Source of the DNA: Pseudomonas sp. NBRC 111124
GTDB taxonomy: Bacteria; Pseudomonadota; Gammaproteobacteria; Pseudomonadales; Pseudomonadaceae
Assembly (NCBI RefSeq): GCF_001320245.1
Contig: NZ_BCBA01000106.1
Location: 1-64,000, forward strand
Length of the DNA: 64,000 nt
Reading direction: 5' to 3'
The notes under the pieces are model-generated. The model was given only the letters and a program-made list of their open reading frames with translations, was not told where the DNA came from and made no database searches. Below are positions 56,543 to 64,000 of the stretch, in pieces (within the stretch, counting starts at the first letter, position 1; each line of letters begins with the position of its first letter). Made by a program: the position numbers and the translations under genes.

Positions 56543-57136
56543 ATGCCAACCGAAACCGAACCGCGCCTTCGCCTGGAGCAGTACCTGGGCCTGCAGATCA
56601 AGCGCCAGCGCCAAGCCCAGTCGCTCAAGCTCGCCGATGTGGCGCGCATCGCCGGCATCAGCCAGGGCATGCTGAGCAAGATCGAGAACGCCCAGGTGTC
56701 CACCAGCCTCGATACCCTGAGCCGCCTGTGCGATGTGCTGGGCATGCCGATGGCCAAGCTGTTCAGCCAGTATGACCAGCCCGATGGCAATGCCTTGCTG
56801 GTCAAGGCCGGTGAAGGGCTGGAGGTGGTGCGCCGCGGCACCGAGAAGGGCCATACCTACCATCTGCTCAATCACGCCAGGGGGCCAAAGAAGAACTTCG
56901 AGGCGTACATGGTGACCATGGACGATGCTAGCGAGGAATTCCCGACCTTCGCCCACCCCGGTACCGAGTTCCTGCATTTGCTGGAAGGTGAACTGGTCTA
57001 TCGCCACGGCAACCAGCTCTACCGCCTGCAGGCCGGCGACAGCCTGACCTTCGATGGCGAAACCCCGCACGGCCCGGAGCAGCTGGTACAGGTGCCGATT
57101 CGCCTGCTGTCGATCATGAACTACGGTGACGACTAA
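56543..57136 (+). CDS. XRE-family regulator with cupin domain
   Basis: 197 residues. N-terminal HTH (LKLADVARIAGISQGMLSKI then ENAQVSTSLDTLSRL, about 28-75) and C-terminal cupin (FAHPGTEFLHLLEGELVYRH, GDSLTFDGETPHGP, about 120-190). The family often represses divergent amine or amino-acid genes and senses a small metabolite. It is divergent from glnT. Likely regulates that operon. Confidence 0.9.
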   Translation: MPTETEPRLRLEQYLGLQIKRQRQAQSLKLADVARIAGISQGMLSKIENAQVSTSLDTLSRLCDVLGMPMAKLFSQYDQPDGNALLVKAGEGLEVVRRGTEKGHTYHLLNHARGPKKNFEAYMVTMDDASEEFPTFAHPGTEFLHLLEGELVYRHGNQLYRLQAGDSLTFDGETPHGPEQLVQVPIRLLSIMNYGDD

Positions 57137-57228
57137 GGCGGCGCTGCAAGGCAACGACCGATGTCGCGATCAGACAAGCACACGTCGCCCGCAATCGGCT
57201 TCGAAACGGTGTATACAAAAATAATACA

Positions 57229-57265
57229 GACACCGACCAGCCCCGCGCCGTGGGCTGATCGGTGT
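57229..57265. terminator. Hairpin after XRE gene
   Basis: ACACCGA-c-CAGCCC and GGGCTG-a-TCGGTGT form a long stem with one mismatch and an 8-base loop. There is no T-tract; termination or a processing signal is possible. Confidence 0.5.
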
Positions 57266-57431
57266 GGTATTCGCGAGTAAAACAGCCTCGCTTCACAATT
57301 CCAACGCTGTGGCGCCTTTTTGCACCGGGCAGTTCGTCCGGGCTCATAACGATAAAACTCCCAGCATTAAAGACCCGCGTCGCGCCGATCGGGAGTGTTT
57401 GCGCGCGCCACATTGTGAAGACTTGACTGCC

Positions 57432-58361
57432 ATGATCGCGACTTCAATCCCCGTAGCCGGTGCTGCCACCGGCCACCGCAACGCCCTGTGCGTTGCCCAC
57501 ATCGCCGCTGTGCTGTTCGGCCTGACCGGTATCCTCGGTCACCTGATCGAGGCCAACGCCAGCATCATCACCTTCGGCCGCGCCACCTTCGCCTTCATCG
57601 CCCTGGGCTTCGTCGCCGGGCTCAAGGGCACCCGCCTGCTCGACGCGCTGACCCTGCGCAACCTGCCGGTGCTGGGCCTGACCGGCGCCCTGCTGGCCAC
57701 CCACTGGGTGACCTTCTTCGTCGCCGTCAAAGTCGGTGGCGTGGCCGTGGCCACCCTGGGCTTTGCCAGCTTCCCGGCGTTCATTGCCATGATCGAACGC
57801 GGCGTTTTCGGCCAGCGCATCGGCGCCGTGCAAGGTTTGCTGCTGCTGATGGTGACGGCGGGCCTGGTGCTGGTGGTACCGACCTTTGATTTGCTCGACA
57901 CAGGCACCGTGGGCCTGCTCTGGGGCCTGGGCTCGGGCTTGGCGTTCGCCCTGCTGACCGTGGCCAACCGCCGCAACCCGTCGAACATGAATGCCATGCA
58001 GGTGGCCTTCTGGCAGAACGTGGTGGTGGCTGCGCTGGTGGCGCCGTTTGCCTTTACCCACCTGGGCAATACCAGCCTGGGGGGTGATGACTGGATCAAC
58101 CTGGCGCTGCTGGGCGTGTTCTGCACCGGGCTGTCGCAGTTCCTGTTCGTCAAGAGCCTGGAAGGGCTGGAGGCGCGCACCGCCGGCATGATCATCGCGC
58201 TGGAGCCGGTATATGCAATCCTCGGGGCGTGGTGGTTGTTTGGTGATCAACCGACGCTGCGCATGGCTGCCGGTGCTGCGCTGATCGTGCTGGCGACCCT
58301 TCTGGCAGCGGCGCGCAAGGCACCGGCGGAACACGGCGATACCGGCCGCTGCGCACATTGA
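57432..58361 (+). CDS. EamA/DMT-family transporter
   Basis: 309 residues with ten membrane helices in two EamA repeats (IITFGRATFAFIALGFVAGL in the first; FVKSLEGLEARTAGMIIALE plus PVYAILGAWWLF in the second). Members export amino acids or metabolites, and the cargo is unknown. The ATG at 57432 is preferred; the upstream open frame is leader and has a hairpin. It converges with nrtR. Confidence 0.87.
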   Translation: MIATSIPVAGAATGHRNALCVAHIAAVLFGLTGILGHLIEANASIITFGRATFAFIALGFVAGLKGTRLLDALTLRNLPVLGLTGALLATHWVTFFVAVKVGGVAVATLGFASFPAFIAMIERGVFGQRIGAVQGLLLLMVTAGLVLVVPTFDLLDTGTVGLLWGLGSGLAFALLTVANRRNPSNMNAMQVAFWQNVVVAALVAPFAFTHLGNTSLGGDDWINLALLGVFCTGLSQFLFVKSLEGLEARTAGMIIALEPVYAILGAWWLFGDQPTLRMAAGAALIVLATLLAAARKAPAEHGDTGRCAH

Positions 58362-58388
58362 GCTGACAGAACGCGAGTGAAGAGTCGA

Positions 58389-59111
58389 TCAAGCGCCTTC
58401 GGGTAGAAGGCTACGATCGAACATGAACACCCGCTCCCCCTGCGGCGTGTACTGATACAACTGCTGCGGCCGGCCCAGCCTGGGCTGGTTCTTCTCCCCG
58501 GTATCGCGCACCCAACCCAGCTCGCGCAAGCGCTCCAGCCGCTTGCGCAGCGAAGTGTTGTTCACCGCCTGCCCCAGGCACGCCTGCACCGCGCCAAGCG
58601 CATCGAGCACGGTGAACTTCTGCGCCAGCAGGTACAGCGGCAAGCTGCTGTACACCGTCTTCGAAGCCAACCGCTCGCGCGCACGCTCGACCAGCAGGTT
58701 GTGGTCGAACGGCAGCAACACCTTGCGGTCAATCACGCTGTCCAGGTCGAAAAACGCCAGTTGCTCACCCTCGACCTGCTGTTGGGGGTCGAGCAATGCC
58801 AGGTAGTAAGTACTCAACGACCAGCCCCGCGGGTCGCGGAAAGCATTGCCTTCGGTGCCCACCTGTTCGAAGTGGCGCGGCAATACCAGGGCCTTCTCGC
58901 GCAGGGCGCGTTCGGCAGCGCCCTCCAGGCTGGTATCCGGGGTGCGACCATTGACGATGACGCCGGGCAAGGCCCATTGGCCGGCATGGGGCTCGCGCTC
59001 ACGCCGGTGCAACAACACTTGCAAATGCTGGCCATCAGCGGCCAGGCGCAGGGCGACGATATCGACACTGGCCAGAACTTCGACTGTACTCACCGGGGAC
59101 TCCTTCTTCAT
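58389..59111 (-). CDS. nrtR: NrtR-type Nudix-related transcriptional regulator
   Basis: 240 residues: an N-terminal Nudix-like domain with a degenerate box (GVIVNGRTPDTSLEGAAERA then LREKALV; the catalytic EE pair is lost) and a C-terminal winged helix (LGQAVNNTSLRKRLERLREL). NrtR represses NAD salvage genes and is released by ADP-ribose. It is divergent from pncA-pncB, its expected targets. Start 59111 has no strong rival. Confidence 0.9.
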   Translation of the reverse strand: MKKESPVSTVEVLASVDIVALRLAADGQHLQVLLHRREREPHAGQWALPGVIVNGRTPDTSLEGAAERALREKALVLPRHFEQVGTEGNAFRDPRGWSLSTYYLALLDPQQQVEGEQLAFFDLDSVIDRKVLLPFDHNLLVERARERLASKTVYSSLPLYLLAQKFTVLDALGAVQACLGQAVNNTSLRKRLERLRELGWVRDTGEKNQPRLGRPQQLYQYTPQGERVFMFDRSLLPEGA

Positions 59112-59168
59112 CAGCGCAATAATCCACCAGAGCCTCTAAGTATGGCAAGCCGAAAGCTCATAGGAATT

Positions 59169-59178
59169 GTCACTTGAC
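59169..59178. promoter_or_regulatory. Candidate NrtR operator / pncA promoter
   Basis: GTCA-ct-TGAC dyad overlaps a perfect -35 (TTGACA, 59174-59179) facing pncA; outer matches AAGTATG (59139-59145) and CATACTT pair around it. The overlap fits repression by NrtR. Confidence 0.5.
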
Positions 59179-59230
59179 ATACTTATCACACCAGGTGAAT
59201 TATATAGCCATTCCAGCGAGGAGACCCGCC

Positions 59231-59881
59231 ATGAAGATCGCCAGTTTCGATGTCGACGCGCAGAACGGCTTCACCGCCAACGCCCCTCAGGAGCTGCCGG
59301 TGCCGGAAGGCAACGAGATCGCCCCCGACCTTAACGCCATGGCCCTGCGCGCCGACCTGCGCCTGGGCAGCAAGGACGCCCACCCGGCCAACGCAGCCTG
59401 GGTAGTGGCCGAGCCCAGCCAGATGCTGCAGCCACTGAACCTGGCCAACGCCGACCTGACCTGGGTCAGCCACTGTGTTCCTGGCACCCCCGGCTTCGAG
59501 CTGCTGCCCGGTCTGCCCGCCCCCATCGACTACGACTACTTCGTCTGGAAAGGCGTGGAGCCCGACCTGCACCCCTACGGCGCCTGCTACCACGACCTCG
59601 CCGAGCGCCGCTCCACCGGGGTCATCGAGTACCTGAAGGTGCACGGAGTGGGCGCCGTGATCGTCGGCGGCCTGGCCCTGGACTACTGCGTCAAGACCAC
59701 CGCCCGGCAACTGCGCCAGGCCGGCTTTCAGGTGCTGCTGTACCTGCCGGCCTGCCGCGCCCTGACCCAGGAAGGCGCCATCACCGCCTGCGGTGCGCTG
59801 GCCGCCGAAGGGGTGATCCTCTGCGGCGATGAAGCAGCACTCGACTACCAGCTCTCTCTGATCAAGGAAGACCGCCCATGA
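59231..59881 (+). CDS. pncA: Nicotinamidase (isochorismatase-fold amidase)
   Basis: 216 residues. Catalytic Asp in FDVDAQNGF (near 8), metal motif KDAHPAN, Lys in YFVWKGVEPD and the nucleophile Cys in GLALDYCVKTTA. It converts nicotinamide to nicotinate. The ATG at 59231 has GAGGAG upstream; the longer ORF is rejected because it runs into the promoter. Overlaps pncB by ATGA. Confidence 0.9.
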   Translation: MKIASFDVDAQNGFTANAPQELPVPEGNEIAPDLNAMALRADLRLGSKDAHPANAAWVVAEPSQMLQPLNLANADLTWVSHCVPGTPGFELLPGLPAPIDYDYFVWKGVEPDLHPYGACYHDLAERRSTGVIEYLKVHGVGAVIVGGLALDYCVKTTARQLRQAGFQVLLYLPACRALTQEGAITACGALAAEGVILCGDEAALDYQLSLIKEDRP

Positions 59882-61077
59882 GCGAAAGCGTTTTCGGCCC
59901 ACGCATCATCCAGAACCTGCTGGACACCGATTTCTACAAGATCACCATGATGCAGGCGGTGCTGCACAACTACCCCAACGCCGAGGTGGAGTGGGAGTTC
60001 CGCTGCCGTAACGGCGAAGACCTCGCCCCTTACCTGGCTGAAATCCGCTACCAGATAGAACAGCTGGCTGAGGTCACCGTCACCCACGACCAACTGGCCT
60101 ATCTGGAAAAGATCCCGTTCCTCAAGCCAGACTTCATCCGTTTTCTCAGCCTGTTCCGCTTCAACCTGCGCTATGTGCAGGTTGGCCTGGACGCGGCCGG
60201 GCAGCTGGCAATCCGCGTGCGCGGGCCGTGGCTGCACGTGATCCTCTACGAGATCCCGTTGCTGGCGATCATCAGCGAAGTACGCAACCGCAACCGCTAC
60301 CCCGACGTGGTGATCGAACAAGTAGGCGAGCGCCTTTACCAGAAGTTCGACTGGCTCAAGGCCGAGGCCAGTGCCGAGGAACTGGCCGGCTTCCAGCTGG
60401 CCGATTTCGGTACGCGGCGGCGCTTTTCCTACCGGGTACAGGAAGAAGTGGTGTACCTGCTCAAGCACGACTTTCCCGGCCGCTTTGTCGGTACCAGCAA
60501 CGTGCACCTGGCTCGCGAGCTCGAACTGAAGCCGCTCGGCACCATGGCCCACGAATGGTTCATGGCGCACCAGCAACTCGGCCCACGCCTGGTCGATAGC
60601 CAAGCCGCCGCGCTGGAAGCCTGGGTGCGCGAGTACCGCGGACTGCTGGGCATCGCCTTGACCGACTGCATCACCATGGACGCCTTCCTGGGTGATTTCG
60701 ACCTGTACTTCGCCAAGCTGTTCGACGGCCTGCGCCACGACTCCGGGGACCCGCTGGTGTGGGCGGAGAAGGCCATCGCCCACTATGAGCGGCTGGGGAT
60801 CGACCCGAAGGGCAAGACGCTGATCTTCTCCGACGGGCTGGATTTCGCCAAGGCGCTGGGCCTTTATCGGGCGTTGCACGCGCGGATCAACGTGAGCTTC
60901 GGCATTGGTACCCGGCTGACTTGCGACATCCCGGGTGTGGAGCCGATGAACATCGTGATCAAGATGACCGACTGCAATGGCGCGCCGGTGGCGAAGATCT
61001 CCGACAGCCCGGGCAAGACCCAGTGCCGGGACGAGAACTTCGTGGCTTACATGAAGCATGTGTTCAAGGTGAGTTGA
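59878..61077 (+). CDS. pncB: Nicotinate phosphoribosyltransferase
   Basis: 399 residues, full length: LLDTDFYKITMMQAVLHNYP at the start, the phospho-histidine region in GTMAHEWFMAHQQL, and DGLRHDSGDP for PRPP binding. It makes nicotinate mononucleotide from nicotinate with ATP-driven PRPP use. Together with pncA it salvages nicotinamide to NAD under NrtR. Confidence 0.94.
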   Translation: MSESVFGPRIIQNLLDTDFYKITMMQAVLHNYPNAEVEWEFRCRNGEDLAPYLAEIRYQIEQLAEVTVTHDQLAYLEKIPFLKPDFIRFLSLFRFNLRYVQVGLDAAGQLAIRVRGPWLHVILYEIPLLAIISEVRNRNRYPDVVIEQVGERLYQKFDWLKAEASAEELAGFQLADFGTRRRFSYRVQEEVVYLLKHDFPGRFVGTSNVHLARELELKPLGTMAHEWFMAHQQLGPRLVDSQAAALEAWVREYRGLLGIALTDCITMDAFLGDFDLYFAKLFDGLRHDSGDPLVWAEKAIAHYERLGIDPKGKTLIFSDGLDFAKALGLYRALHARINVSFGIGTRLTCDIPGVEPMNIVIKMTDCNGAPVAKISDSPGKTQCRDENFVAYMKHVFKVS

Positions 61078-61092
61078 CCCCGCCTGGACAGG

Positions 61093-61114
61093 CTGCCGCT
61101 GCTACCGGCGGCAG
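61093..61114. terminator. Hairpin between pncB and LysR gene
   Basis: CTGCCGC-tgctaccg-GCGGCAG lies between convergent stops; no T-tract. Confidence 0.45.
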
Positions 61115-61121
61115 GGACGGG

Positions 61122-62012
61122 TTAGGTCACTGCGGTCACCTGGCCCACGCACAGTTCCATGAACCGCGCTGCCGCCCGCGACGGCGTGGCGGCATGGGGC
61201 AAGAGGATGGAGAACCGCCGCACCAACGGCTCTGGGGCAATCCTCAGTTGTCGCAGCACGCCATCTTCATGGCGGATCGACATGGCCGAGACAAAACCAA
61301 TCCCCATCCCGGCCCGCACCGCCTCCTTCACCCCTTCCACCCCGGCGATCTCCAGTGCCACGCGCATGGCCACGCCCTGCCGGGCAAACGCCCGCTCGAC
61401 GATCTGGCGCACCCCCGAGCCACTCTCGCGCAGCACCAACGGATAAGCCCCCAACGCCTGCAAGCCTTGCTGTTCAGCACCCGCCAGTGGATGGCCGCTG
61501 GGCACGATGGCGACGATCTCGTCCTCGCGCCACGCCGTTACTTCGGTGCCCAGTGGCAGCTCCTGCCCTGGCGGGCCTTCGATCAGGGCGATATCGACGC
61601 TGTCCAGCGCTGCGACGATTTCTGCCGTATTGCCGTGGGAGGTGGTCACTAACACCTCTGGATAGCGCCCATGGAAATCGGCGATCAGGTAAGGCAGCAG
61701 GTAGCTGGCCGGCGTGGTACTGGCGCCGATGCGCAAGGTGCCGCGTTCCAGCCCGCGCATGGCCTCGCGCAAGGCCTGAGCCTGGCGGAAGGTGTCGCGC
61801 AGGCGCTGGGCATGAGCCAGCAGTTGCTCGCCGGCAGCCGTCAGGCGCACGCCACGGCCGGCGCGCTGGTACAGCGGTTCGCCGAAGTCCTCCTGCAACA
61901 ATTTGAGCTGGCCGGACACGGCAGGCTGCGACAGGTGCAAGGCCTGGGCGGCATGGCTGATGTTGCCGTGCTCGGCTACGGTGGCGAACGTTATCAGCTG
62001 TTCTGGGGTCAT
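61122..62012 (-). CDS. LysR-family regulator (YeiE/CysB-type neighbour of YeiH)
   Basis: 296 residues: HTH (FATVAEHGNISHAAQALHLS then QPAVSGQLKLLQEDFG, 8-50) and effector domain (about 88-290). It is divergent from a YeiH-type exporter by 111 bp, the same pairing as yeiE-yeiH in enterobacteria. It probably senses sulphite or a related sulphur compound. Confidence 0.88.
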   Translation of the reverse strand: MTPEQLITFATVAEHGNISHAAQALHLSQPAVSGQLKLLQEDFGEPLYQRAGRGVRLTAAGEQLLAHAQRLRDTFRQAQALREAMRGLERGTLRIGASTTPASYLLPYLIADFHGRYPEVLVTTSHGNTAEIVAALDSVDIALIEGPPGQELPLGTEVTAWREDEIVAIVPSGHPLAGAEQQGLQALGAYPLVLRESGSGVRQIVERAFARQGVAMRVALEIAGVEGVKEAVRAGMGIGFVSAMSIRHEDGVLRQLRIAPEPLVRRFSILLPHAATPSRAAARFMELCVGQVTAVT

Positions 62013-62020
62013 TTCTTCAA

Positions 62021-62041
62021 AATATCAGCTCAGCGGATATT
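62021..62041. promoter_or_regulatory. LysR-type dyad
   Basis: AATATC-N9-GATATT lies directly before the LysR start and suits autoregulation. A second perfect palindrome TTATAAGCTTATAA is at 62064-62077 on the exporter side. Confidence 0.5.
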
Positions 62042-62063
62042 TGCCATCCCAAATTACGATTTT

Positions 62064-62077
62064 TTATAAGCTTATAA
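62064..62077. promoter_or_regulatory. 14-bp AT-rich palindrome
   Basis: TTATAAGCTTATAA is perfectly symmetric and lies 47 bp before the YeiH-like start; it may include a -10 element. Confidence 0.45.
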
Positions 62078-62123
62078 CCAGATTAACGTAGGCCATGTCG
62101 AAACACTTTCCCGGAGGACTCAC

Positions 62124-63185
62124 ATGGCCACGGTTACTTCCAACACCACGTTGGCGCCCACCCTCACTACCCGAGGGCGGCTCAACGGCATCCTGTTCGT
62201 TGCGTTGTTCGCGCTCGCCGTCACCCAGCTGGCAGCCCTGCCGGCCATCGCCAGCCTGGGCATCAGCCCGCTGATCGTCGGCATCGTCGCCGGCGCCCTG
62301 TATGGCAACGCCCTGCGTGACGGCGTGCCGGCCAGCTGGGCGGCCGGTATCAACTTCTCGGCCCGAGGCCTGCTGCGCATCGCCGTAGCGTTCTTCGGCT
62401 TGCGCGTGAGCCTGCAGGAAATTGCCGAAGTGGGCTGGTCCGGCTTGACCGTGTCGCTGCTGGTGGTCACCAGCACCCTGCTGATCGGCCTGTGGTGCGG
62501 CACCAAGCTGTTCAAGCTCGACCGTGACACCGCCCTGCTCACTGCGGCCGGCAGTGCTATCTGCGGCGCCGCCGCCGTGCTGGCATTCGAATCGGCGCTG
62601 CGCAGCGCCCCGCACAAGAGCGCCATGGCGGTCGGCAGCGTGGTGCTGTTCGGCACCCTGTCGATGTTCCTCTACCCGCTGGCAATCAATGCCGGCTGGC
62701 TGCCGCTGGACACGATGGGCACCGGCCTGTTCTTCGGCGGTACCCTTCACGAAGTGGCGCAGGTAGTAGGCGCAGCGAGCAATGTCAGCCCCGAAGCCAC
62801 GCACATCGCCACCATCGTCAAGATGACCCGAGTGATGCTGCTGGTGCCGGTGTTGCTGGTGGTGGGCCTGTGGATCAGCCGCTCGCGCCAGCCAGGCCAG
62901 GCTCAAGGTAACGGGCGCATCGCCATGCCCTGGTTCGCCTTCGGCTTCCTCGCCCTGGTGCTGGTGAACTCGCTGCAGGTGTTGCCAGGCAGCGTGACCC
63001 AGGCGATCAACAGCCTGGACACCTTCGCCCTGACCATGGCCATGACGGCGCTGGGCATGGAAACCCGCTGGAGCCAGATCCGCCAGGCCGGGCCCAAGGC
63101 GCTGATCACCGGGGCAATCCTCAACCTGTGGCTGGTCGGTGGCGGGTTGGCAATTACCCTGGGTGTACAACGGCTTTTGGGTTGA
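62124..63185 (+). CDS. YeiH-family putative sulfate/sulfite exporter (UPF0324)
   Basis: 353 residues with about ten membrane helices. The family motif AAGSAICGAAAVLAFESAL lies mid-protein; GTLHEVAQVVGAASNVSP and TFALTMAMTALGMETRW follow. The family is annotated as a sulphate exporter on limited evidence. The divergent LysR gene supports a role in sulphur compound efflux. Confidence 0.86.
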   Translation: MATVTSNTTLAPTLTTRGRLNGILFVALFALAVTQLAALPAIASLGISPLIVGIVAGALYGNALRDGVPASWAAGINFSARGLLRIAVAFFGLRVSLQEIAEVGWSGLTVSLLVVTSTLLIGLWCGTKLFKLDRDTALLTAAGSAICGAAAVLAFESALRSAPHKSAMAVGSVVLFGTLSMFLYPLAINAGWLPLDTMGTGLFFGGTLHEVAQVVGAASNVSPEATHIATIVKMTRVMLLVPVLLVVGLWISRSRQPGQAQGNGRIAMPWFAFGFLALVLVNSLQVLPGSVTQAINSLDTFALTMAMTALGMETRWSQIRQAGPKALITGAILNLWLVGGGLAITLGVQRLLG

Positions 63186-63248
63186 CGCGCAATCGACTGT
63201 ATGGTGTTGTCATAGAAGGATGTTTTTACCTGCACAGGAAAGACTTAG

Positions 63249-64000
63249 ATGCCCCAACGCCATGTCATCAATGCATCCGTCAGCCCCAAAGGCAGCCTGG
63301 AGACGCTGTCGCAACGTGAAGTCCAGCAACTGAGTGAAGTCGGTACCGGTAGCCTCTACACCCTGTTCCGCCAGTGCGCCCTGGCCATTCTCAATACCGG
63401 CGCCCATGTCGACAACGCCAAGACCATTCTCGAGGCGTACAAGGACTTCGAAGTCCGTATCCACCAACAAGATCGCGGCGTGCGCCTGGAGCTACTGAAC
63501 GCACCGGCCGACGCTTTCGTCGATGGCGAGATGATCGCCAGCACCCGCGAGATGCTGTTCAGCGCCCTGCGCGATATCGTCTATACCGAAAGCGAGCTGG
63601 CCAGCCAGCGCATCGACCTGGAAAGCTCCCAGGGCATCACCGACTATGTCTTCCACCTGCTGCGCAACGCCCGCACCCTGCGCCCCGGCGTGGAGCCGAA
63701 GATGGTGGTGTGCTGGGGCGGCCACTCGATCAGCAGCGAGGAATACCAGTACACCAAAAAGGTCGGCCATGAGCTGGGCCTGCGCAAGCTGGACATCTGC
63801 ACCGGTTGCGGCCCGGGTGTGATGAAGGGCCCGATGAAGGGCGCGACCATCGCCCATGCCAAGCAGCGCATGCACGGCAGCCGTTATCTGGGCCTGACCG
63901 AGCCGGGCATCATCGCCGCCGAGGCACCCAACCCGATCGTCAACGAGCTGGTGATCCTGCCGGACATCGAGAAGCGCCTGGAAGCCTTCGTCCGTGTCGG
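63249..64000 (+). CDS. ppnN: Nucleotide 5'-monophosphate nucleosidase PpnN (YgdH), partial
   Basis: The open frame runs from the ATG at 63249 to the window edge (about 250 residues of an expected ~450). The N-terminus (PQRHVINASVSPKGSLETLS) and the LOG-domain part (VCWGGHSISSEEYQYTKKVG, CTGCGPGVMKGPMKGATIAH) match PpnN, which cleaves purine and pyrimidine nucleotides to base and ribose-5-phosphate. The 3' end is beyond the window. Confidence 0.88.
   Translation, partial: MPQRHVINASVSPKGSLETLSQREVQQLSEVGTGSLYTLFRQCALAILNTGAHVDNAKTILEAYKDFEVRIHQQDRGVRLELLNAPADAFVDGEMIASTREMLFSALRDIVYTESELASQRIDLESSQGITDYVFHLLRNARTLRPGVEPKMVVCWGGHSISSEEYQYTKKVGHELGLRKLDICTGCGPGVMKGPMKGATIAHAKQRMHGSRYLGLTEPGIIAAEAPNPIVNELVILPDIEKRLEAFVRV

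Noticed and set aside
57314..57330. TGGCGCC...TTGCA resembling a sigma-54 promoter before the EamA gene
   Set aside because: Spacing between GG and GC is one base short, which sigma-54 does not tolerate.

Overview
The window looks like a chromosomal segment of a fluorescent Pseudomonas of the P. putida group. The grounds are uniformly high GC with no compositional break, copies of the P. putida-type ~35-bp REP element in inverted pairs, a pyoverdine ornithine hydroxylase (pvdA) followed by the fpvGHJKCDEF set, an MvaT-type H-NS analogue (TurB-like), and many LysR/AraC/TetR regulators. There are no rRNA or tRNA genes, insertion sequences, phage genes or CRISPR arrays. About sixty protein genes are called; the last one runs off the right edge and one is frameshifted.

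Layout. 0-4.5 kb: aldo/keto reductase with a divergent LysR regulator, then an SDR, an SRPBCC protein and a frameshifted quinone-oxidoreductase-like gene. 4.7-9 kb: WYL-type regulator, secreted cyclase, periplasmic catalase (KatB-like) and a convergent AraC regulator. 9.1-11.8 kb: beta-ketothiolase, 3-hydroxyacyl-CoA dehydrogenase and a TetR regulator. 11.8-19 kb: a non-flagellar signalling block (response regulator, hybrid kinase, stand-alone CheB, CheR, CHASE3 hybrid kinase with three receiver domains, divergent response regulator). 19-26 kb: cobF, OprD porin, turB, gloA, shikimate-dehydrogenase-like gene, pbpG and small proteins.

26-34 kb: iron. pvdA has an exact iron-starvation sigma promoter (TAAAT-N16-CGT). 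It is followed by a tightly overlapping eight-gene operon for reductive release of iron from ferripyoverdine and periplasmic handling of that iron. 34-43 kb: an accessory-looking catabolic cluster with an NCS1 permease, two paralogous flavin reductases, a luciferase-like monooxygenase, a DUF1185 protein, an alpha/beta hydrolase, an aldehyde dehydrogenase, a carboxymuconolactone-decarboxylase-family protein, a GntR/FCD regulator and a zinc-ribbon Nudix hydrolase. Its promoters share a palindrome (ATGGTATACCAT and variants). It resembles Rut- or pyridine-type ring-opening pathways, but its gene set matches no pathway I can name and its substrate is unknown; this is the best candidate for an undescribed system.

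43-48.7 kb: two convergent hybrid kinases of related architecture, a LysE exporter and an Lrp regulator. 48.9-57 kb: nitrogen. A second NCS1 permease has its own sigma-54 promoter. An operon for a GlnT/GmaS-like ligase, three glutamate-synthase-like subunits (as in N-methylglutamate synthase) and an ammonium transporter has a second sigma-54 promoter and a divergent XRE-cupin regulator. 57-64 kb: EamA exporter, NrtR regulator divergent from pncA-pncB (NAD salvage), LysR/YeiH pair and the start of ppnN.
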